Of a DNA stretch of 64,000 nt, positions 51,896-62,365 are shown piece by piece. The DNA is from WHTK01 sp963711035 (GTDB taxonomy: Bacteria; Chloroflexota; Dehalococcoidia; DSTF01; WHTK01): the NCBI GenBank assembly GCA_963711035.1, contig CAVQCN010000005.1:248001-312000 (forward strand), read 5' to 3'. The notes beneath the pieces were generated by a model that was given only the letters and a program-made list of their open reading frames with translations, did no database searches and was not told where the DNA came from. The position numbers were made by a program, and so were the translations under genes. Positions within the stretch are counted from its first letter, which is position 1. The number at the start of each line of letters is the position of its first letter.

Positions 51896-54800
51896 TTACT
51901 GGAACAGGCCGTCGATGGCGCTGAGCGGCACGATCTGCACCTGGCCGCTGGTGGCGTCGCCGAAGACGAAGCCACCGTCCGGCAGGGCGGCGATGCCGAC
52001 GGGCAGGCCGCCCGGCACGGGCACCCAGGAGCCGAGCCTGGAGCCATCCGGCGCGAACATGACGAGCGAGCCGTCCTCGGGCTTGGTGGCGACGACGCGG
52101 CCGTCGGCGAGGACGGCGACGTAGGGCTTGGCGAGGACGTCCTGGCTGGTCCAGCCGACGTCGAACTCTATGGGGTCGGTGAGCGGCGTAATCGGCTGGG
52201 CCGAGGCGGGAACACTGGCTATAGGAGCGCTACCGGGATCGGTGGGTATCGATCTGCTGCGGCGCGCCGGTGGCGAAGCTCTGGATGCGGCCGTTCCAGG
52301 TGTCGGCGACGTAGAGGCGGCCGTCGGGCCCGAAGGTGATGCCGACCGGCTCGTTGAACTGGCCAATGTCGCTGCCGGGGCCGCCGTAGACGGCGATAGG
52401 CTGGCCGTCGGTGGTGATGTTGACGATGCGCTTGTGGCCGGTGTCGGTGAACCAGAGGGTGCCGTCCGGACCGATGGTGATATCGCGCGGGCCGAACAGG
52501 TCGAGGGGCGCGTTCGCGTCGGCGGAGGGAGTGCCCCAGGCGGCGACGAACTGCAGGTCGGGCGAGAACTTCTCGATGCGGTGGTTCCACGTGTCGGCGA
52601 CGTAGACGTAGCCCTGGCTGTCGACCGTTACCGCCCATGGCTGGTTGACGTCGCCGGGAGCCGAACCGCTGGTCGCGAGCGAGTCGACGAAGTTGCCGCT
52701 GCTGTCGTAGCGGTTGAGACGATTGTTGCGCGCATCGGCGACCCAGATGTTGCCGCCGGGGTCGACGGCGATGCCCGCGGGCTGCAGGAGGTCGCCGGGG
52801 CCGGTGCCGCTACGGCCGAAGAGAATGCGGCCGTCGGGCAGGGTCGAGGGCTTGGCCGGCGGCGTGACCACCTTGCCGGTGTCGAAGGCGCTGAGGCTCT
52901 GCGGGAAGAAGGCGACGCCATCGACGGAGCCGGTGTTGCCCTGCGCCGGACGGCGGTGCAGGAAGAAGTCGGCCAGCGACTGCAGCCGCGACGGCGTGGT
53001 AGCGATATCGACGACCTTGCTCAGCGTGAGGCCGCGATAGGTCTCGTCGAACCACCAGCGGTGCTTATAGGCCTGCTGGTCGTAGCCGGTGGCGTCGACC
53101 TTGCCCGCGTTGGTGGCGTTGACCAGCAGCACGGAACCTTCCTTCTTGTCGTAGGAGGCAACGTCGTTGATATAGGCGACGTCGTGGTAGTTGCGCAGGT
53201 ACCAGGCCCAGGGCCAGGCATAGCCATCGGTGCCATCCACGACGATGGGCAGGTTGTAGCCGAGGCCGCTGTCCTTGGCCAGGGCATCGATGCGGTGGAC
53301 GAGATTGGTGATGTCTGGCGAGGTCTGGGTGTAAACCAGCATCTCGACCGGCGTATCGCCGTGCGCGAAGGACGCGGTGATGCTGGCGCGCACCGTCAGC
53401 GTGAAGAGGGCGGCGATGACGATGGTGACGACGGCCCGGGCCAGCATCTTGAAGCCGCCGAAGGCCGCCCCGATAGCCCAGCCGACCAGGCAGCCGGCGA
53501 TGATCGCCCCGGCCAGCAGCACCGGCGTCGAATGGCCGTCTACGAGCAGCATGACGGCGGCCGCGGTCGCTATCGCAGCGCCGGCCGCCATGATCCAGCG
53601 GCGATTGTCGAACTCGAGGACGTCGATGAGGTGAGCGAGGATGACGGCGGCGGCGATGCAGAGCGGCAGAGCGATATGCACCTCGAGCCAGGGCATCTTC
53701 TCGCCGGCGTAGGAGAGACCGGCGAAGGTGAAGACGAACCAGAAGGGCAGCCAGCGGCGGAAGGAGTCGCCTTTGCGGATGAGCCAGAAGGAGCCGGCGA
53801 GGGTGACAAGGAGCGGCAGGAACTCGTATAGCGGTGTCATCAAGGCGTAGTAGTAGCCGGGCTGATTGCCGCGCCGTACGTCCTGCTGGGCCAGCCAGTA
53901 GTCCAGCGAGCCCCAGATGCCGCTGAAGAAACCGTTCATGTTCGTGAAGAAGGTCGTGAACAGCAGGACGAAGGGGACGTAGAACAACGCGGCGCAGATT
54001 AAGAAGACCTTCGGCCGCCAAAGCAGGCCGATGTAGCCCGACGCGATCAGGGTGATGACGACCATGGCGAGGCGCAGCCCATGCTCGGAAGAGGCGTTGT
54101 AGCCGGCGTCGCCGACGAAGGGCAGGATCTGCACCGCGGCGGAGAGCTGCGGCAGACAGAGCACGCCGACGAGCACGAGCAGGTCGCCCACCGGCGGCAG
54201 CGCGTCGCGGCCGTAGGGCTTCTTGCCGAGCAGCGGCCAGAAGGCAGCGACGGCCCAGGCGATGGGCAGGAAACCGAGGGTGCGAAGCGCAACTCTGGAG
54301 CCGCTCAGGCCCTCTTCGTCGTCGCGGCGGCGGCCCAGCTCGACCGCCAGCATGATGTCGAGGTAGAGAAGCAGGATGGCGACGTTGATGAACGTCACCT
54401 CCTTCGTGGCGAAGCTCAGCGCCATAAGGAGGGCGAGGCCGTAGAGCCAGCGCAGCTTGACTTCGTCCAGGTAGCGCCAGATGCAGATGACGATGCCGAA
54501 CATGAAGACGGCGATGTAGATGTCGTTTCGCAGGAAGCGGCTGAAGTAGAGGATCGAAGGCGAGAAGCAGAGCAGGACGGCGGCGATGATCACCGCCTTC
54601 ATGCCGATCTGGCGTCGCAGCAGGTACGGCATGCCGACCAGGATGGTGCCGAACATGGCCGGCAGCAGGCGCGCCGTAAAGTCGGTGGCGCCGAAGAGGA
54701 AATAGATGGCCGCGACGGCGTGGAACTGGAAGGGCCCGTGCATGAGCGGGTCATGCACGTAGCCGCGGCCCTGGTAGAGATACCAGGCGAACTCGGCGTG

Positions 54801-54974
54801 CAGGCTCTCGTCGTGGTGCAAGGCGCGGGCGCCGAGGTCCCAGAGGCGCAACACGGCCGCCAGCGTCATGATCGAGGCGACGACGATGACTTCGCGGTGG
54901 GCAACAACCCATTCGACAGCGTTGACGCGCAGTCGCGGGATGCTGGCAGTTCGACCGAGGGCAGCTTCAGCCAA
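51896..54974 (-). CDS. Agl23-like glycosyltransferase fused to NHL repeats (frameshifted)
   Basis: Start ATG 54974. Residues about 25-560 are a GT-C membrane enzyme (ALHHDESLHAEFAWYLYQG, about ten helices) of the TIGR03663/Agl23-like type found in Chloroflexota and archaea. From about 690 to the end there are NHL beta-propeller repeats (for example VYVADTWNHRIEKFS, LYVADTWNGRIQSFA). The frame reads to a stop at 52230. One base less near 52245 (a run of C) would join it to a frame to 51896 that continues the propeller (VLADGRVVATKPEDGSLVM, DGGFVFGDATSGQVQIV). The corrected protein would be about 1025 aa. Either a sequencing error or a mild truncation. Pairs with the DUF2298 gene upstream. Function unknown; probably lipid-linked oligosaccharide transfer. 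Confidence 0.82.
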
Positions 54975-54986
54975 GGAGGCGCTCCG

Positions 54987-57410
54987 TCAAGGCCCGGCGC
55001 TGGTCGAGGCGGCTGGCGCCTCGATCGGTAATCGATAGATCACGGTGTCGCCGGTCTGGTAGACCTGCACCAGGCCGTTCTGGAACTTGTCCAGCCCGGC
55101 GGAGGGATACTTGGCGCGCTCCTGCTTGCCGACGACGACATAGGTCACGTCATATTTTTGCAGGATCGCCATCGCTTCTGCCAGCGAGTCCGTCGTGTAG
55201 AGCTGGTTCACATCGGCGATGCGCTGGCCGATCATCGTGCTGCTGCGGCCCCATTGCACCTCGTGCCCCGACCAACCCAGGACGCTCGGTACGCCGGACC
55301 ACTCCGACATGCGGCCCGTGTCCGAGTAGTCGTTGCCGACGGCCTCGACGAGCGTCTCGCCCTGAAGGGCGTGCCCGCGCAGCCAGTCCGCGGCCACGAC
55401 ATCGCTGGGGGCCGTGTCGCGATAGTCGACGAGGCCGTCCAGGGTGCGGCCGGAGCCCAAGAGCGGATTGCCGCCGGTGCGCGAGAGGACGGCGCCGAGG
55501 GGATAGAGCATGGCGCCGACGAAAATGAGAAACGCCGTCGCCGCCCAGACGCCGCGCACCACGTCGAGGCGGGAGCCAGTCGGCGGCCGCCAGCGCGCGA
55601 TCAGCCACCAGACGCTGTAGGCGCCGCTGACGGCCAGCAGCAGCCACGCCTGGTAACCCAGCTTGAAGACGGTGTTGAGCCGGCTGTTGAACACGTCGTG
55701 GATGTAGAACAGCTCGGCGCCGATCAGCAGCAGCATACCGACCGACATGGCGATGAGGACGGGGACGAGCGCCATGTCTTCGGGCGTTGCGTCCGGACCC
55801 TCGTCATCGGCTTCGAGGACGCGGCGAAGGGCGAGGAGACAGACGCCGAGGCCGGCAGCGAAAAAGAGGAACGTGCCCCAGTTCCAGCCCCGCGCCGAGA
55901 TCGCGTCGGGCAGAGACGAGCCGCCGTAGGCTAGCACCCGCGCCGCCCAGAGCAGCAGCAGCACGACGGGAACACCCAGCGCCAGGGGCACGTCGTAGCG
56001 GCGCAGTCTGAAGCCGTTACGGACGAGTAATGCCAGCGGCAAGGGTAGGCTGACGCTGACCAGCGGCGCCCAGAACAGGAAGCTCTGCATCGGCCGGGTG
56101 GCGCCGTTGGTTACGGCATCGAGACCGCTGGCCTGGCTGGAGAAGCTGACGTAGAAAGGCGTATAGAGCAGCGCCGCAAGCGCGAACAGCGGCACGAGGA
56201 AGCCCAGCGACGCCCTGACGGCCAGCCGCAGGTCGCGCATGACCGCGAGGTTGCGCGCGAAGGCGAGCGCCGCCAGCAAGAAGCCGAAGGTAGGCAGATC
56301 CCACGTGTTCATGAAGCCGAGACCGCCGACGAGAAGCGCCGAGACGAGCAGCAACGGCGGCGCCGCACGCCAGGTGGCGAAGTCGAGGAGACGGCGCGAG
56401 GCCCAGAAGGAGAGGCTGAGGCCGAAGGCGCTGAGCACGAAGGGAATCGCCATGACGTGCGGATGCAGGTCGCCGAGCAGGAAGCTGAAGAAGGGGAACT
56501 CGGTAATCGTGCTCGCGTCGGGCGAGATACGGGTAGCGCGCCACCACCACCAGAAGCTCGACTGCTCGTTGGGGTAGGCGAGGCAGTGACCGGGCAGCGG
56601 GATGAGACAGGCGGTGCTGTCTCGCGCCGAGCTCAGGTTCGCGATATCGACCGCGTTGGTGATGCTCGTCGTCAGGGCCCCGTTGGCGGCGCCGAACTCG
56701 AGCACGCCTTCGAGGTTGCCAAGGATGGCGACGAAAACGATGGCGACGAGGCCGACGGCAACGCCCGTCGCGAAACTGGCGCGCCGAGCAAGGCGAGCGA
56801 TTCCGTAGCCCAGGCCGAAGGCGGCCGTCGCGGCGAGGCCGGCGGTGCTTGCCAGCCCCAGGTTGAAAGCGGTGGCGGTGGGAACGGCGGCGACCTTGGC
56901 CAGCGCCGCCTGGATGACGTAGCCGAAGTAGTAGTAGCTGACGCCGAAGCCGGAGAGCCACGGGTCGCTGGGCGTGTAGTAGCGGCTGCGGCTGGCCGCG
57001 TTGATCATCATGAGGTCCATCGGCTTCTCGGTACCGGTGATCTGCGGCACGAAGGAGCGCAGGTGGGCGGCGGCGAACAGTGCGAAAAAGAAGATGGCCT
57101 CGACGGCGACGATGTACCAGAAGCGCTCCTCGGCGGCGCGGCGCAGCTCGGCCCAACGCAACCGCAGGAGCAGGGCCGAAACGATGGCCAGCGGCAAGAC
57201 GGCCCAGACGATGCTGCCGGGCCGGTTGGGCAGAAGGTGCAGTGAGAGCGCCAGCCAGAACAGGTAGCCGCCCAGCAGCAGGCCGACCGGTTTGCAGAAG
57301 GCGTAGCCTCGGCCCGGCAAGCGCTGGAAGACGACGAAAACGATGGGTAAAACGAGGAAACCGATGGCCTCAATGGCCAGCCACCAGGCGAAGGTTTGTG
57401 CGACCATCAA
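54987..57410 (-). CDS. DUF2298 (Chlor_Arch_YYY) membrane protein
   Basis: 807 aa, about 16 hydrophobic helices. It carries the family's Tyr-rich motif FGVSYYYFGYVIQAALAK and, near it, a large extracytoplasmic loop with the conserved LGDLHPHVMAIPFV (two histidines) and EFPFFSFLLGD. C-terminal part (about 680-807) is extracytoplasmic and soluble (DTGRMSEWSGVPSVLGWSGHE). The family is confined mainly to Chloroflexota and archaea, and is usually next to the Agl23-like gene, as here (12 bases apart). A GT-C-like glycosyltransferase role is suspected but no substrate is known. Confidence 0.85.
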   Translation of the reverse strand: MMVAQTFAWWLAIEAIGFLVLPIVFVVFQRLPGRGYAFCKPVGLLLGGYLFWLALSLHLLPNRPGSIVWAVLPLAIVSALLLRLRWAELRRAAEERFWYIVAVEAIFFFALFAAAHLRSFVPQITGTEKPMDLMMINAASRSRYYTPSDPWLSGFGVSYYYFGYVIQAALAKVAAVPTATAFNLGLASTAGLAATAAFGLGYGIARLARRASFATGVAVGLVAIVFVAILGNLEGVLEFGAANGALTTSITNAVDIANLSSARDSTACLIPLPGHCLAYPNEQSSFWWWWRATRISPDASTITEFPFFSFLLGDLHPHVMAIPFVLSAFGLSLSFWASRRLLDFATWRAAPPLLLVSALLVGGLGFMNTWDLPTFGFLLAALAFARNLAVMRDLRLAVRASLGFLVPLFALAALLYTPFYVSFSSQASGLDAVTNGATRPMQSFLFWAPLVSVSLPLPLALLVRNGFRLRRYDVPLALGVPVVLLLLWAARVLAYGGSSLPDAISARGWNWGTFLFFAAGLGVCLLALRRVLEADDEGPDATPEDMALVPVLIAMSVGMLLLIGAELFYIHDVFNSRLNTVFKLGYQAWLLLAVSGAYSVWWLIARWRPPTGSRLDVVRGVWAATAFLIFVGAMLYPLGAVLSRTGGNPLLGSGRTLDGLVDYRDTAPSDVVAADWLRGHALQGETLVEAVGNDYSDTGRMSEWSGVPSVLGWSGHEVQWGRSSTMIGQRIADVNQLYTTDSLAEAMAILQKYDVTYVVVGKQERAKYPSAGLDKFQNGLVQVYQTGDTVIYRLPIEAPAASTSAGP

Positions 57411-57704
57411 CTCCCGAGCGGCCCTAGCCCGGCGCTACTGCCTAGTCGGGTTAATTTCGCGGAGTCGCAGCGAGCGCACTTGTAGGGAAGCGAAAAAACC
57501 TGTCCTAACCAGGGCCGCAGAGCCGACGGAAAGCATGAGGGGTCCCCGCTCCCAACCCCAGGGTTTACCTCCCTGCTTTGCAGGGAGGTGAGGGTAAGAA
57601 ACCTGAGGGGAGACCCCTCAGACTCCCCCCGCATGGGCTGCGCCCCCGCTGCCCCTGCCTTTCGTGCCTTCATCCAGTCCAGCACCTTCACTGTCGACAG
57701 GGCG
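57411..57704. repeat. Repeat-bearing gap between DUF2298 and ftsY
   Basis: No gene. Contains ACCTCCCTGC-TTT-GCAGGGAGGT (57567-57589) and a CTGAGGGG-AGA-CCCCTCAG unit followed by ACTCCCCCCGCATGGGC (57603 to about 57658), a variant of the dispersed unit. Confidence 0.75.
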
Positions 57705-58661
57705 CTACTCGAAGAGGGCTTCGACGAAGGCTTCGGCGTCGAAGGGGCTGAGATCGTCCTCGCCTTCGCCGGTGCCGACGAAGCGGACCGGCAGGCCCAA
57801 CTCATCGGAGATGGCGAAGACGATGCCTCCTTTGGAGGTACCGTCCAGCTTGGTCAGGGCGATTGCGGTGACATCGACGGCCTCGGTGAAGGCCTTGGCT
57901 TGCAGGAGTGCGTTCTGGCCCGTCGTGGCGTCGAGGACCAGCAGCACTTCGTGGGGCGCGACCGGGTCTTTGCGCTCGATGACGCGGCGGATCTTGCGCA
58001 GCTCTTCCATCAGGTTGAACTTCGTGTGCAGGCGGCCGGCCGTATCGATGATGGCGACGGCGGCGTCGCGGCTCTGCGCGGCGCCGATGGCGTCGAAGGC
58101 GACGGCGCTGGGGTCGGAGCCTTCCTGGTGGGCAACGATCTGGGCGCCGACGTGCTCGGCCCAGCTCTTGAGCTGGTCGATAGCAGCGGCGCGGAAGGTA
58201 TCGCCGGCGGCGAGGACGACGCTCTCGCCCTCGCGCTGATAGAGGCGTGCCAGCTTGCCAATCGTAGTCGTCTTGCCGGTGCCGTTGACGCCTACAACGA
58301 GGATAATGCCCGGCCGCGGCGGGTCTGTGACGTTCTCGCCCCAGAGGGCGCCGCGCAACGGCACCGAGGTGAGGATGGCCATGAGCTCTTCCTTGAGGAT
58401 GAGGCGCACGTCGTGGGCGTCGCGGAGATGCTCCTTCTCGACGCGCTCCTTGACCCGCTCGAGGACCTTCTCCGTGGTCCAGACGCCGACATCGGCGCCG
58501 AGGAGGACCTCCTCGAGCTCCAGCCAAAGGTCTTCGTCGATGTTGCCGCGGTCGAGGATGCCGGTGATGCGTCCGAACCAGCTCTTGCGGGTTCGCGTCA
58601 GGGCAACTTCGGTCTTCTCTTCGACCTGGACCTGGGGGGCGGCGCGTCGGAACAGCGGCAA
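57705..58661 (-). CDS. ftsY: Signal recognition particle receptor FtsY
   Basis: 318 aa from TTG 58661, with AGGAG eight bases upstream. N domain (about 25-100; LEEVLLGADVGVWTTEKVLE) and G domain: G1 VGVNGTGKTTTIGKLA, ADTFRAAAIDQL with G-loop residues, G3 IIDTAGRLHTKFNLMEEL, G4 TKLDGTSKGG, and the C-terminal GTGEGEDDLSPFDAEAFV. The acidic N-terminal A domain of E. coli is absent, as in many bacteria. Docks the SRP-ribosome complex at the membrane. It follows smc on the same strand (smc is upstream), as in the common rnc-smc-ftsY cluster. Confidence 0.96.
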   Translation of the reverse strand: MPLFRRAAPQVQVEEKTEVALTRTRKSWFGRITGILDRGNIDEDLWLELEEVLLGADVGVWTTEKVLERVKERVEKEHLRDAHDVRLILKEELMAILTSVPLRGALWGENVTDPPRPGIILVVGVNGTGKTTTIGKLARLYQREGESVVLAAGDTFRAAAIDQLKSWAEHVGAQIVAHQEGSDPSAVAFDAIGAAQSRDAAVAIIDTAGRLHTKFNLMEELRKIRRVIERKDPVAPHEVLLVLDATTGQNALLQAKAFTEAVDVTAIALTKLDGTSKGGIVFAISDELGLPVRFVGTGEGEDDLSPFDAEAFVEALFE

Positions 58662-58748
58662 GGGCAGACTCCTGGTGCTGCGAACTCGGCTTCGGTCTAG
58701 GAAGCGATCCTCACGATCTTAGCAGGGCGTCCGATGACGGCCAACGAA

Positions 58749-61700
58749 TCAGTTATCGAGGCGGACGGAGAGGATGCGGGAGGTGCTGTCGGCGCCCATC
58801 GAGACGCCGTAGATGGAGTCGGCGGCTTCGACGGTGCGAGGGTTGTGCGTGATGACGATGAACTGCGTCTTCTTGCCGAGGTCCTTCACCGCATCGACGA
58901 AGCGGCCAACGTTGCTCTCGTCCAACGCCGCGTCGACCTCGTCCAAGACGCAGATGGGCGACGGGTGAGCCTCCAGCAGGGCAAGGAGCAGCGCCAGCGC
59001 GGTGAGGGCGCGCTCGCCGCCCGAGAGCATGGCGAGAGCGTGGACGCGCTTGCCGGCGGGCTGGCCCGTGATCTCGATACCTGTGTTGGCCATGTCATCC
59101 GGGTCGGTGAGCACCAGCTTGCCGACACCGCCGTTGAAGAACGAGGCGAAGTAGCGCTGAAACTCGCGGTCGACAATGGCGAACGTCTCGGTCAGGCGCT
59201 CGCGGATGTTGTTCTCCAACTCCTCGATCGCGGTGAGCAGGGTCTCCTCGGAGCCGCGCAGGTCCTCGACCTGGCTGTTGAGGAAGTCGTAGCGCTCCTT
59301 GCTCTCGCCGTAGTCGGCCTGAGCCTGCTCGTTAATGGGGCCGAGGCTGCGGATGCGGTTGCGTATTTGCGTGACGCGCTGGCGCAGGGCATCGATGTCG
59401 ATGTCGGCGGCGCCGCGGATCTCAGGCAGCTGCGGCGCCTGCACGTCGGGGGCAGATTGAGGATTCGGCTCGGGGCGGGACGCGGTCATTGGCAGGACGC
59501 TGTGGCCCTCGATCTGAAAGCCCTCCGCGAGGATGGTCTCGCGCAGCGCTGCGATCTCCTCGCTACGCAGGGCGACGGCGTTCTCAGTCTCGAGGTGGGC
59601 CCGCTCCGCGGCGAGAAGGCGGGAGCGGGCACCGTTGAGCTGGTCGCGCATGCTGCGCTCGCGGCTCATGAGGTGCTGCAGCTCGCCCTCGGCCGGCTCC
59701 AGGTCGGTGGTGAGCGCCTGCAGCTCCTGACTGAGGGCGGCAAGCTCCACCGTCTCAGTGTCGTCGCGCTCGCCCATAGTCTTCATCTCCGCGTCGATAG
59801 TGCGCAGTGACTCCTCGCGGTCCTTGAGGCGCGCTTCGACACGGGCCAGGCTGGACTGCACGAGCTCGATCTGACGGGTGAGAGAGCGCGCTTCGCCTTC
59901 GAGGTCGGCGTGGGCGGCAGCGGCCTCGGAGACGGCGTCAATGGCCTCGCTGCGGTGGGAGGTAAGCAGCGTGAGCGCCTGGCGGTCCTGCTGTAGCTCT
60001 GCGGCGGCAGCGGCAGCTTCGGCTTCCGCCTGGGCGCGCTCTTCGGCGTAGCGGGCGAGACGTGCCCGGCCGTCGGCGGAGGCATCGTCGCGGCTGAGCT
60101 CGCTCCACAGGCTACGGGCTTCACTGCGCATCATGATGAGGCGTCCGCGGTTCTCGTGCAGCTCGATCTGGGCCTGGTTGTGCTGATTGCGCAGCTGCTG
60201 CAGCAGCGGCTCGACCTTGAGCAACGCACGGGTCGAGCCCTCGAAGGCGTCCCGCTCGCGCTCGACGCGGTGGTCGAGGTCGGCTTTGCGAGCGGCAGTC
60301 GCGGCAATCTGGTCCGGCAGCTCGTCCAGCTCACGCTGGCGGCTGAACGACTCGCTGGCAGCCTTGGCGACGCCGCCGCTGATGGCGCCGTTAGGGCGCA
60401 GCAGGTAGCCGTCCATGGTGACGACGGCGCCGAGGCCGCGCCGGAGGACCTGCATGCCGAAGTTGATGTCTTCAACAACGATGGTGCGGCCGAGCAGCGC
60501 GTCAATCAGGGGCCGGTAGGGCGGCTCGCAGCGCACGAGGCGCGAGGCCACGTCGACGAGGCCCTTCTCACGGATCAGGTTGAGGGGCGGGCTGACCTTG
60601 ACGGCGTCGAGGGGATAGACGAGGGCGCGGCCCTGCTCGCCCTGCTCCAGCAGCTGCAGCGCGTCGACGGCGGCTTTGAGGTTCTCGAAAACCAGCGCCT
60701 GCAAGTTCTCGGCCAACGCCGCCTCGATGGCGCGCTCCAGGCCGGGCGGCACGCGGATGATGTCGCGGATGAGGCCGATGAGACCCTCGGCGACCTGGGT
60801 GCGCTGGGCGCCGCCTTCGCCAAGAAGGAAGCGCGCGCCGGAGTCGACGCCCTCCTGGGCGTTGTGCAGGCGGCGCAGCAACTCCTCGCGGCCGCGCAGC
60901 TGGTTGAGGCGGCTCTCGGTCTGCAGGGCCTCGTCTTCGAGACGGCGCAGGTCGGTGCGGCCCGACTCCACCATGGCGGCGAGGCCGATACGCTCCTGCT
61001 CCGTGTCTTCGATTTCGCGTTCAAGGCCGCGCAGGTTCTCCTGCAGCACGCGGAACTCGCGGCCGATCTCCGAGAGCTGGGCGACGAGCGTCTGCTTACG
61101 ATCGGCGCGGCGGCCGCGCTCGTTCTCGTCGCGCGCTTCTTCGTCGGCGATGCGCCGCAGGCCGCTCTCGGCGTCGGCGATGGCGCGCTCGGCGCGGCGC
61201 ATGCGGTCCTCGCTCTCGGCGATGCGGCGGCGCAGGCCGGACTGCTCTTGCTCGAGGGAGTTGAGCTCCTGCCGGCGCGTGGCGATCAGGCTCTTCGCTT
61301 CTTCGATCTCGGGGGCGACGGCCAGGGCGCGCTCCTGATCGTTGGCGATGGCATGCTGCAGGTCCGCGCGCTCGTCCCGCAGCGACTGCAACTCGGCCTC
61401 GATCTCGGCGCGACGGCGCGTCTGACCTTCGCGGCGCTCGCGGTCGAAGCCCAGGCGCTGCTCCAGGTTGTGCACCTGATCGGAGAGGGCGCGGTGGCGC
61501 TGACGGCGGCTGGCGAGCTCCTGCTCGCGCTCGACGACGGCGGTCGAGAGGGCGGTCAGACCTTCCTCGCAGGCACGCGCCTCGTCATTGGCAACGGCGA
61601 GCTCCTGCTGCTTCTGGTCGAAGGAGGCACGGGCGGCGGTGAGGGCGTCCTGGGTTACGGTCCACTGCTGCGTGTAGAGCTCGCGCAGCGTGTCGGAGAG

Positions 61701-62363
61701 CTCGCGGGCGAGACGGCCGTGCTCGATGGCACGCGATGCCTGCTTCTCGAGCTGAGCCAGGCGCGGGCCGATCTCCTCGATGAGCAGATTGACGCGTTCG
61801 AGGTTCTCGCGCGTGGCGGAGAGGCGGTCGCGCGCCTCGTCCAGGCGCTGGCGCAGCAGGCGCACGTCGGCCGCCTCTTCCAGGAGACGGCGCCGCTCGT
61901 CGGGGCGCATGACGAGCACCTCGTCGACGAGGCCCTGGCCCATGAAGGCGTAGCTGTTCTGGCCAACCTGGGCGCGCAGCAGCAGGTCCATAACGTCCCG
62001 CAGGCGCACCTTGTTCTTGTTGATCAGGTACTCGCTCTCGCCGCTGCGGAAGACGCGGCGGCTGATGACGACCTCGCTGTAGTCGACGGGCAGCCAGCCC
62101 TCCGCGTTGTCCAGCGTCATCGCCACCTCCGCCATGCCGACGGGGGACTTCTGGCTGGAGCCGGAGAAGATGACGTCCTCCAGCCGCCGGGCGCGCACGC
62201 TGCGCGACGACTGCTCGCCGAGGACCCAGCGGAGGGCCTCGGCGACGTTGCTCTTGCCAGAGCCGTTGGGGCCGACGACGGCGGTGATGCCGGGGCCGAA
62301 ATCGAAGACCGTGTGGTTGGCGAAGCTCTTGAAGCCCTGCAGGTCCAGACGCTTGAGGTACAT
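58749..62363 (-). CDS. smc: Chromosome segregation protein SMC
   Basis: 1204 aa, ATG 62363. Head ATPase halves at both ends: Walker A GPNGSGKSN at 31-39, and C-terminal signature MLSGGERALTALALLLA and Walker B CVLDEVDAALDESN. Between them are two long coiled coils (about 170-500 and 670-1010) and the hinge domain (about 520-650: VEGLIGLIRDII-like start, GLGAVVTMDGYLLRP). Length is normal. Condenses the chromosome with ScpA/ScpB. Starts two bases after the rnc stop. Confidence 0.97.
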   Translation of the reverse strand: MYLKRLDLQGFKSFANHTVFDFGPGITAVVGPNGSGKSNVAEALRWVLGEQSSRSVRARRLEDVIFSGSSQKSPVGMAEVAMTLDNAEGWLPVDYSEVVISRRVFRSGESEYLINKNKVRLRDVMDLLLRAQVGQNSYAFMGQGLVDEVLVMRPDERRRLLEEAADVRLLRQRLDEARDRLSATRENLERVNLLIEEIGPRLAQLEKQASRAIEHGRLARELSDTLRELYTQQWTVTQDALTAARASFDQKQQELAVANDEARACEEGLTALSTAVVEREQELASRRQRHRALSDQVHNLEQRLGFDRERREGQTRRRAEIEAELQSLRDERADLQHAIANDQERALAVAPEIEEAKSLIATRRQELNSLEQEQSGLRRRIAESEDRMRRAERAIADAESGLRRIADEEARDENERGRRADRKQTLVAQLSEIGREFRVLQENLRGLEREIEDTEQERIGLAAMVESGRTDLRRLEDEALQTESRLNQLRGREELLRRLHNAQEGVDSGARFLLGEGGAQRTQVAEGLIGLIRDIIRVPPGLERAIEAALAENLQALVFENLKAAVDALQLLEQGEQGRALVYPLDAVKVSPPLNLIREKGLVDVASRLVRCEPPYRPLIDALLGRTIVVEDINFGMQVLRRGLGAVVTMDGYLLRPNGAISGGVAKAASESFSRQRELDELPDQIAATAARKADLDHRVERERDAFEGSTRALLKVEPLLQQLRNQHNQAQIELHENRGRLIMMRSEARSLWSELSRDDASADGRARLARYAEERAQAEAEAAAAAAELQQDRQALTLLTSHRSEAIDAVSEAAAAHADLEGEARSLTRQIELVQSSLARVEARLKDREESLRTIDAEMKTMGERDDTETVELAALSQELQALTTDLEPAEGELQHLMSRERSMRDQLNGARSRLLAAERAHLETENAVALRSEEIAALRETILAEGFQIEGHSVLPMTASRPEPNPQSAPDVQAPQLPEIRGAADIDIDALRQRVTQIRNRIRSLGPINEQAQADYGESKERYDFLNSQVEDLRGSEETLLTAIEELENNIRERLTETFAIVDREFQRYFASFFNGGVGKLVLTDPDDMANTGIEITGQPAGKRVHALAMLSGGERALTALALLLALLEAHPSPICVLDEVDAALDESNVGRFVDAVKDLGKKTQFIVITHNPRTVEAADSIYGVSMGADSTSRILSVRLDN

Positions 62364-62365
62364 GG

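Noticed and set aside
52128..53831. 567-aa open frame opposite the Agl23-NHL gene
   Set aside because: Shadow of the coding strand; Val/Gly/Asp-rich without motifs.
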